From Butyricicoccus_A sp964387535 (GTDB taxonomy: Bacteria; Bacillota; Clostridia; Oscillospirales; Butyricicoccaceae): DNA of 8,551 nt. The notes below the pieces were generated by a model. That model was not told the origin of the DNA and ran no database searches. It was given only the letters and a program-made list of their open reading frames with translations. The DNA is taken from NCBI GenBank assembly GCA_964387535.1, contig CAYLXH010000097.1:1-8551 (forward strand). The letters are read 5' to 3'. This document shows positions 3,674-8,551 of this stretch, piece after piece; positions within the stretch are counted from its first letter, which is position 1; each line of letters starts with the position of its first letter. Both the position numbers and the translations under genes were made by a program.

Positions 3674-6607
3674 ATGAAAACAAGACTGCTTGCCTGGCTG
3701 CTCAGCCTGTCCTGTATCTTGGGGATGATACCGGGAGGAGCAGCGGTGGAGGGGCTTGTGGCAGGCGACGCTGCTCAGAGCTATGAGTACACCACAAAGC
3801 CGGTCACAGCGACCATCGGTGTGGGCACGCCGGAGAACGGCCATGGAGTGCAGACGAAGTCGTATAACAGCAGCCCGGAAAGCTTTGGCAGCCAGTTGGA
3901 AGGAGATCCAGTTGCCGTTCAGGCCTATGAAGAGTTGGAAGCAGCCTTTGATCATACAACCTATACCTGTGGAAGCTATACGGTGACTGTGGAGTATACG
4001 TCAACCTACGACCGGGTTGTCGGGACGACACCGAGTTATGAGGCGACCGATGCGGAGATTGAGGACATGATGGCGGATTTTCATTGCAGTGTCCGGAATG
4101 CGTTTGCGGCATTCTGCAAGGATCATCCGGAGGTCTTCTATCTGGGAAACACAATCGAACAGAAGGAAACGCTGAGCAGTGCTTTGAGTGATGGACAGTA
4201 TCAGTGGAAGGTTAAGACGGTTACGCTTGTCATGGAATCGCTGTTTTCCAGCGAAAGCCGTTTGGAGACCGCAAAAAAAAGGTACAGCAATGCGTTGAGC
4301 AATGCGGTTTCCTATGCGCAAGAAGGAGGCTCACGGTATGAGCAGCTCAAGAGGGTACATGATTACCTGTGTGATGCGGTGACATATTCCTCTTCGGCAA
4401 CCTATGCGCATTCTGCATACGGAGCCCTGGTTGACGGGAGCTGCGTGTGTGAGGGCTATGCCATGGCGCTTAAGGCGATTTGTGATGAGTTGGGCATCCC
4501 CTGTGTGGAAGTGAGCGGAATGGGGATCACCAACGAGAGTTCCGAGTCCCATATGTGGAATCTGGTTCAGATGACCAACGGAAAATGGTATGCCGTGGAC
4601 ACGACATGGGATGACCGGAGTGATGCAACCTACCATACGTTTTTTTTGGTGGGAAAAAAATCCACAGCAAAAGCGGACTTCGGTCTGGGAGCTTTTTCGG
4701 AAACCCATGTGGAATCCGGTTACTTCTATGATGATACCTCCACCAAAGAATTTTCCTACCCGAAACAGAACGGCTCGAAATATGTTGCGGTCACTGGTGT
4801 GACGGTGGAAGAAGAGGCAGAAACCGATATTCGGTATACGACAGCGCTGACAGCCGAGGTGACTCCATCCAATGCGTCGATAGCGACATTGAACTGGAGC
4901 TCTTCGGATGAGTCAATTGCCGTTGTGGATGAATCCGGCGTGGTGACCGGAGTATCTGCCGGCGAAGTGATGATCACGGCGGCGTCTGAGGATGGGCCGG
5001 CGGCTTCCTGCCGGGTAACGGTTTCTCATGTCGCGGTACAATCCATTGCGCTGCCGGAGCAAACGGAGGTCAGCTGCAACCGCACGGTGCAGCTGGAAGC
5101 GCAGATCACACCAGAGCATGCGACGAACAGGGCACTTACATGGACTTCGACGGAGGAAACGGTTGCCACAGTAGACGACAACGGTTTGGTGACTGGTGTC
5201 AGCGAGGGAACGGCAGAGATTATCGCAACGGCAGAGAACGGTCTCACGGCCTCGACGACCGTGACAGTCGTCTATGTTTCACCGACAAAGGTGACACTCA
5301 GTGAAAGCAGTGCGGACTGCTATCTGGGAGAGACAGTTGCGCTGACGGCGACGGTTGCGCCGAAAAATGCGAGCAATCTGTCCGTGACATGGAGTTCCTC
5401 GGATGAGGCGATTGCGACGGTGGACGGCAACGGTGTGGTAACCGGGATCACAGAGGGTACGGCAGTGATTACGGCGACAGCAGAAGGGAATGTTTCGTCG
5501 AGCTGTACGGTAGCGGTGCGCCATATTCCGGTGGAACGCGTGACGCTGGATCAGACGGAATTGAAACTGCATGTCAACGACACGCAGACACTGGTGGCCG
5601 AGGTCACGCCGGCGAAGGCGACGTATCCGGAGGTCACATGGAAATCCAGCCGTCCGGACACTGCCAGTGTGTCTGTAGACGGCAGTGTGACTGCCCATCA
5701 GGCCGGAAAGGCGACGATTACGGCGACGGCAGATGGCGTGAGTGCGTCGTGCACGGTACAGGTGATACCGAATTTGGATCAGCCGGAGCTGGTTCGGGCA
5801 GTCAATGCGGTGAAAGGAGTTCGGATCACTTGGAATCCGGTGGACGGAGCGACGGGGTACATGGTTTGCCGGAAGCGTTCTGGTTCCTGGGCGGGGACGC
5901 AGCTCGATTCGGTGAGTGGGCAGGGCGCCACAGAGTACCTGGATAAAACCGTCAAAGCGGGACGGACCTATTATTATACCGTTTATGCGATGTATGGAGA
6001 CGAGAAAGCGAGTAGTTTTGATTTAAACGGACGGAGTGTGTACTATATTCCGACACCGGAGCTGACGAGCATCCGGAATGTGCGGGCAGGGCTTCAGATT
6101 CGCTGGAAGAAAGTCGATATTGCCGACGGCTATTATGTGTATCGGAGAGAGGAGTCAGAGACATCGTGGACGATGCTGCATGATATCAAAGCAGGAGAGG
6201 CGTTGTCGTATACGGATAAGGCGGCAAAAAACCGCTATACTTATCAGTATACCGTGCGGGCATATGTGGATGCCGATCGTTCGGCGTACCATACCGCCGG
6301 ACTGGTACTGCGCCGTGTGACGTCTCCGACATTGAAATCAGTCCGAAACAGTTCGCGCCGCGCGATGATGGTGCGATGGTCGCGGGTATCGTATGTGACT
6401 GGATATCAGGTACAGTATGCGCGCAGCTCGGATTTTGAACAGACGACGACGATTACGATTTCCGATAAGGAAAAGCTCAATCAGAAGGTGACTGGATTGA
6501 GCAAGGGCAGAACGTATTATGTTCGGGTGCGTGCGTACAAAACGCAAAGCGGCAAGAAAACATACAGTGCGTGGAGTGCCAAAGATCGAGTAAAAATTGT
6601 GCGGTAG
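3674..6607 (+). CDS. Secreted transglutaminase-like protein with four Big_2 and three FN3-like domains
   Basis: A 977-residue exported protein. Residues 1-24 are a signal peptide: Lys2 and Arg4, a hydrophobic core, then GGAA; no lipobox around Cys14. Residues about 70-345 hold a transglutaminase/protease-like fold with the full catalytic set: Cys259 in CEGYA, His293 in SHMWN and Asp309 in AVDTTWDD. Four Big_2 (bacterial Ig-like) domains follow at about 373-450, 455-532, 537-615 and 620-697, each with a W-S-S-x-D/E core and a VTG-x-S/T-x-G turn (less exact in the fourth). Three FN3-like domains follow at about 702-793, 794-885 and 886-977, with RITW/RIRW/VRW and YYYTVYA/YQYTVRA/YYVRVRA strands. 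There is no LPXTG, SLH or C-terminal membrane segment. The stalk suggests an extracellular enzyme or adhesin acting on peptides or cell wall; substrate unknown. ATG 3674 follows AAGGAGG by about 7 nt. Confidence 0.88.
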   Translation: MKTRLLAWLLSLSCILGMIPGGAAVEGLVAGDAAQSYEYTTKPVTATIGVGTPENGHGVQTKSYNSSPESFGSQLEGDPVAVQAYEELEAAFDHTTYTCGSYTVTVEYTSTYDRVVGTTPSYEATDAEIEDMMADFHCSVRNAFAAFCKDHPEVFYLGNTIEQKETLSSALSDGQYQWKVKTVTLVMESLFSSESRLETAKKRYSNALSNAVSYAQEGGSRYEQLKRVHDYLCDAVTYSSSATYAHSAYGALVDGSCVCEGYAMALKAICDELGIPCVEVSGMGITNESSESHMWNLVQMTNGKWYAVDTTWDDRSDATYHTFFLVGKKSTAKADFGLGAFSETHVESGYFYDDTSTKEFSYPKQNGSKYVAVTGVTVEEEAETDIRYTTALTAEVTPSNASIATLNWSSSDESIAVVDESGVVTGVSAGEVMITAASEDGPAASCRVTVSHVAVQSIALPEQTEVSCNRTVQLEAQITPEHATNRALTWTSTEETVATVDDNGLVTGVSEGTAEIIATAENGLTASTTVTVVYVSPTKVTLSESSADCYLGETVALTATVAPKNASNLSVTWSSSDEAIATVDGNGVVTGITEGTAVITATAEGNVSSSCTVAVRHIPVERVTLDQTELKLHVNDTQTLVAEVTPAKATYPEVTWKSSRPDTASVSVDGSVTAHQAGKATITATADGVSASCTVQVIPNLDQPELVRAVNAVKGVRITWNPVDGATGYMVCRKRSGSWAGTQLDSVSGQGATEYLDKTVKAGRTYYYTVYAMYGDEKASSFDLNGRSVYYIPTPELTSIRNVRAGLQIRWKKVDIADGYYVYRREESETSWTMLHDIKAGEALSYTDKAAKNRYTYQYTVRAYVDADRSAYHTAGLVLRRVTSPTLKSVRNSSRRAMMVRWSRVSYVTGYQVQYARSSDFEQTTTITISDKEKLNQKVTGLSKGRTYYVRVRAYKTQSGKKTYSAWSAKDRVKIVR
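4790..5764 (+). repeat. Four tandem Big_2-encoding repeats (about 245 bp each)
   Basis: Four diverged in-frame copies encode the Ig-like stalk. Copies one and three are the most alike in protein, both with WSSSDE-x-IA-x-VD followed by GVVTG. Such arrays can expand or contract by recombination. Confidence 0.75.
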
Positions 6608-6626
6608 GCAATGTGCTGCTGATGCA

Positions 6627-6664
6627 AAACAGGCTCTGGTTTTCCTGAAAACCAGAGCCTGTTT
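6627..6664. terminator. Perfect 17-bp stem, probable bidirectional terminator
   Basis: Arms 6627-6643 and 6648-6664 are perfect complements around a CCTG loop. The stem lies 19 nt after the plus-strand stop and 19 nt before the stop codon of the convergent minus-strand regulator. T-runs are short (GTTTC on plus, GTTTTG on minus), but arm symmetry lets it serve both genes. Confidence 0.8.
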
Positions 6665-6683
6665 CTGTACCGTGATGGATGCA

Positions 6684-7118
6684 TCAATATTGTATGAGAA
6701 ACCCTTCAATTTTTTCCAGAGCGGAAGCCAGTTGCTCCTGTTCTGTCTGGGTGAGATCAGCCAGGGCTGCATCAATCAGATTGCGATGGAAGGCGTCATG
6801 AAACTGATAGGCGGCCTTCCCCTTGGGGGTCAGCGTGACGAGAACAACGCGTTTGTCCTGCTTTCCGCGGGTTCGGACGATGAGACCGCGGCGCTCCAGA
6901 CGTTCACAGGCGACGGTGATAGTGGCCAGCGTGACGCCCAGTGAGCGGGCGATATCGGAGATGCGAACGGACTCGCAGGAACCGATCACGTCGATGATAT
7001 GGATTTCCGAGATCGAGATGTCAAATTCCAGACCGGTTGTCAGAGCGCGCTCTTCAATTTTATTGATGCGGGTGAAAATATCCAGTAAAAAAGAATGAAC
7101 CTTCTGATGCGCGGACAT
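6684..7118 (-). CDS. MarR-family regulator, FabT-like
   Basis: A 144-residue winged-helix repressor. The N-terminal helix (LLDIFTRINKIEERAL, 11-26) and SISEIHIIDVIG (35-46) closely resemble FabT, the MarR-type repressor of fatty-acid synthesis genes in streptococci and relatives. The DNA-binding part is at 52-77 (VRISDIARSLGVTLATITVA then ERLERRG), with the wing at 79-96 carrying the MarR D-x-R signature (Asp88, Arg90). C-terminal helices would form the dimer interface. The start is ATG 7118, because AAGGAGG lies 5 nt upstream; an in-frame ATG at 7151 has no such site and would add 11 residues. Unlike classic fabT it is not next to fabH, acpP or fabK in this window; its upstream neighbour is ricT, separated by a terminator. 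I therefore give no gene symbol. It could equally control another lipid-related or unrelated set. Confidence 0.85.
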   Translation of the reverse strand: MSAHQKVHSFLLDIFTRINKIEERALTTGLEFDISISEIHIIDVIGSCESVRISDIARSLGVTLATITVACERLERRGLIVRTRGKQDKRVVLVTLTPKGKAAYQFHDAFHRNLIDAALADLTQTEQEQLASALEKIEGFLIQY

Positions 7119-7123
7119 GAAAG

Positions 7124-7130
7124 CCTCCTT
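7124..7130 (-). promoter_or_regulatory. Ribosome binding site that sets the regulator start
   Basis: A perfect AAGGAGG on the minus strand, 5 nt before ATG 7118. It would lie inside the coding region if translation began at 7151. Confidence 0.85.
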
Positions 7131-7141
7131 GCCGATAAAAA

Positions 7142-7155
7142 TGATTAACAAATCA
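7142..7155. promoter_or_regulatory. Possible operator for the MarR/FabT-like regulator
   Basis: Inverted repeat TGATT-N4-AATCA between the predicted transcript start (near 7163) and the ribosome site of the regulator gene. FabT sites are TTTGA/TCAAA-type palindromes, so autoregulation is plausible. The arms are only 5 bp, so this is tentative. Confidence 0.3.
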
Positions 7156-7169
7156 AAGTAAGTAGTGTC

Positions 7170-7198
7170 AGTGTATCATAAATAACCGTCACACGCAA
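7170..7198 (-). promoter_or_regulatory. Likely promoter of the MarR-family gene
   Basis: TTGCGT (7193-7198), 17-nt spacer and TACACT (7170-7175) on the minus strand. It lies downstream of the ricT terminator, so the regulator is its own unit. The hexamers are weaker than those of the other promoters here. Confidence 0.5.
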
Positions 7199-7233
7199 GG
7201 ACAAAACGTGCTTTTGAACACAGTGATGGTTTG

Positions 7234-7270
7234 AAAAATACAGAAGCTGCCGGAAGTGCGGCAGCTTCTG
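7234..7270 (-). terminator. Rho-independent terminator of the ricT-like gene
   Basis: Perfect 12-bp stem (7241-7252 with 7259-7270) with a 6-nt loop, followed on the minus strand by TATTTTTC. It lies 8 nt past the stop codon. Confidence 0.92.
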
Positions 7271-7278
7271 GAAACGGA

Positions 7279-8551
7279 TTATTCGTTGGTTTCGCTGGGG
7301 GATGTGTGCTGTGACTTGTCATGGTGTCCGCTGTGGTGACGTGGACGACGTCTGCGGCGCGGCTTGTCGTCATCACGGTGCTCCTTGGGAGTATCAGCGG
7401 CATGCTGCTTGGAAGCGTGATCGCGACGCTCCGTCCAGCTGGAACGGTCCGTGCGGGGACGGCGTTCCCTGTGGATGCGGGACGGTTTTCGCTCACTATC
7501 TTTGTGATCGCTGTGGCTCTCCTCTGCATGATCCCGAGACTCGCTGTCACTGCGCCGTTTGCGCCGCCGCAGCGGCTTTTCGCTGTGAGGAGTGTCTGCC
7601 TCCGGGACGGGGGCAGGCGGCTCGATATGCATCGGAATGCTGGTTGCAGACAGAGATTCCGGCAGCTCCGGAAGGGGATCCGATTGCTGCGGACGCGGCG
7701 TTCCGGACAGCGCTGCCACGGCGGCAGCACGCGTGGCGACATTGCTGCTGCGGCGTCCCTTGCGGGCAGAGTGAAGAATCTGACATTCGGTGCACTGGAA
7801 CGTATGAAGCTCATCGGTGTCTCCGTCCAGACGGACGGCACAGGTGCCGCGCAAAATCGACGAGTCGATGACGACGCCCGGCCCCATAGGAGTTTCCACC
7901 AGGGAATCCGGTCGCGGTGTAACTTTGCTCAGTTCCGCATAGACCTCGTGCTCATACTTGAGGCAGCACATCAGGCGGCCGCAGGTGCCGGAGATTTTCG
8001 TTGGATTCAGGGATAGATTCTGCTCCTTGGCCATGTTGATAGAAACCGGCTGGAAATCATCCAGAAAAGAGGAGCAGCACAGCGGGCGACCGCAAATTCC
8101 GAGACCGCCGAGCACTTTGGCTTCGTCTCGAACGCCGATCTGGCGCAGTTCAATACGGGTACGGAACACAGAAGCGAGGTCCTTGACGAGATCACGAAAA
8201 TCAACACGGCCGTCTGCGGTAAAATAAAACAGGACTTTGTTTAAATCAAAGGTGTATTCTACGGAAACCAGCTTCATGTCCAGATGGTGCTCGGCGATTT
8301 TCTGTTCACAGATCAAAAACGCTTCGTCCGCACGCTTTTGGTTGGTTTCGACGACCTTGGCATCAGCCGGTGTGGCGATGCGAATGAGTTTCTTGAGCGG
8401 CTTGACGACCTCTTCGTCGTCTACGATGCGGTTTGGCAGGGCCACTTCGCCGTATTCCACGCCGCGTGCAGTTTCCACAATCACATGCTGTCCAACCTGG
8501 GTCTGGAGTCCGCAGGGGTTAAAATAATATACTTTTCCGACCTTTTTAAAT
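7279..8551 (-). CDS. ricT: RicT/YaaT-like PSP1-domain protein with long Arg/His-rich tail, 5' end beyond window
   Basis: In Bacillus, RicT (YaaT) joins RicA and RicF in an Fe-S complex that helps RNase Y mature mRNAs and affects sporulation and biofilm. The frame is open to the right edge; the first visible residues read FKKVGKVYYFNP, typical of this family just after the N-terminus, so only a few codons are missing and GTG 8484 is not the start. Numbering from the first full visible codon (423 residues in all), the PSP1 core runs to about 262. Conserved cysteines fall in ICGRPLCC (153, 158, 159) and TCGRLMCC (190, 195, 196), flanking the family block EQNLSLNPTKISG. A further C-T-E-C pair lies at 253-256. 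The last 160 or so residues are low-complexity, rich in Arg, His, Asp, Ser and Lys, ending with runs such as RRRRR and HHSGHH. This tail is absent from Bacillus RicT and may bind RNA (inference). Cytoplasmic. Confidence 0.88.
   Translation of the reverse strand, partial: FKKVGKVYYFNPCGLQTQVGQHVIVETARGVEYGEVALPNRIVDDEEVVKPLKKLIRIATPADAKVVETNQKRADEAFLICEQKIAEHHLDMKLVSVEYTFDLNKVLFYFTADGRVDFRDLVKDLASVFRTRIELRQIGVRDEAKVLGGLGICGRPLCCSSFLDDFQPVSINMAKEQNLSLNPTKISGTCGRLMCCLKYEHEVYAELSKVTPRPDSLVETPMGPGVVIDSSILRGTCAVRLDGDTDELHTFQCTECQILHSARKGRRSSNVATRAAAVAALSGTPRPQQSDPLPELPESLSATSIPMHIEPPAPVPEADTPHSEKPLRRRKRRSDSESRDHAEESHSDHKDSERKPSRIHRERRPRTDRSSWTERRDHASKQHAADTPKEHRDDDKPRRRRRPRHHSGHHDKSQHTSPSETNE

Noticed and set aside
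3674..3720. Lipoprotein signal at Cys14 of the transglutaminase-like protein
   Set aside because: The residues before Cys14 (S-L-S) do not fit a lipobox, and a standard cleavage site follows near residue 24.
7119..7151. Earlier ATG for the MarR-family gene
   Set aside because: The AAGGAGG at 7124-7130 would fall inside the coding region; the FabT-like alignment begins near ATG 7118.
7321..8016. Long plus-strand open frame opposite ricT
   Set aside because: It is antisense to a well-supported RicT protein, shows no family motif, has no good ribosome site, and arises from the biased Arg/His-rich codons on the other strand.
8482..8484. GTG as the start of the RicT-like protein
   Set aside because: Conserved PSP1-family sequence continues in frame upstream to the window edge, so the gene is 5'-truncated by the window.

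Overview
The window looks like ordinary chromosome from a low-G+C-lineage (Bacillota) anaerobe, most likely a gut-type clostridium of the Oscillospirales kind, although its base composition is balanced rather than AT-rich. The reasons are strong AGGAGG-type ribosome sites, a RicT/PSP1 protein, a FabT-like MarR regulator, a [FeFe]-hydrogenase maturation GTPase (HydF), a cytidylate-kinase-like protein of the clostridial type, and a large secreted transglutaminase-like/Big_2/FN3 protein. The taxonomic guess is inference from gene content only.

Layout, left to right. (1) 1-251, minus: N-terminal part of a 10-TM putative heavy-metal exporter/transporter, running off the left edge. (2) 425-1063, minus: cytidylate-kinase-like protein with its own sigma-A promoter and a downstream terminator. 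(3) 1064-1391: divergent intergenic region holding two good promoters. (4) 1392-2093, plus: three-repeat ricin-type beta-trefoil protein without a signal peptide, ending in a Lys/Pro repeat and a histone-H1-like basic tail. (5) 2114-2182: back-to-back terminators. (6) 2187-3392, minus: HydF with altered GTPase and cluster-ligand motifs. (7) 3393-3673: divergent promoter region. (8) 3674-6607, plus: 977-residue secreted transglutaminase-like protein with four Big_2 and three FN3-like domains. (9) 6627-6664: perfect 17-bp stem, probably a bidirectional terminator. (10) 6684-7118, minus: FabT-like MarR regulator. (11) 7279-8551, minus: RicT/PSP1-domain protein with a long Arg/His-rich tail, its 5' end beyond the right edge.

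Most genes appear to be single transcription units, each with its own promoter and terminator; I see no multi-gene operon, phage, insertion sequence, CRISPR array, tRNA or rRNA. The functions (metal export, hydrogenase maturation, fatty-acid-type regulation, RNA-processing cofactor, secreted surface protein) do not form an obvious pathway. I do not see a clear new multi-gene system. The most unusual items are the cytoplasmic beta-trefoil/histone-tail fusion and the divergent HydF.
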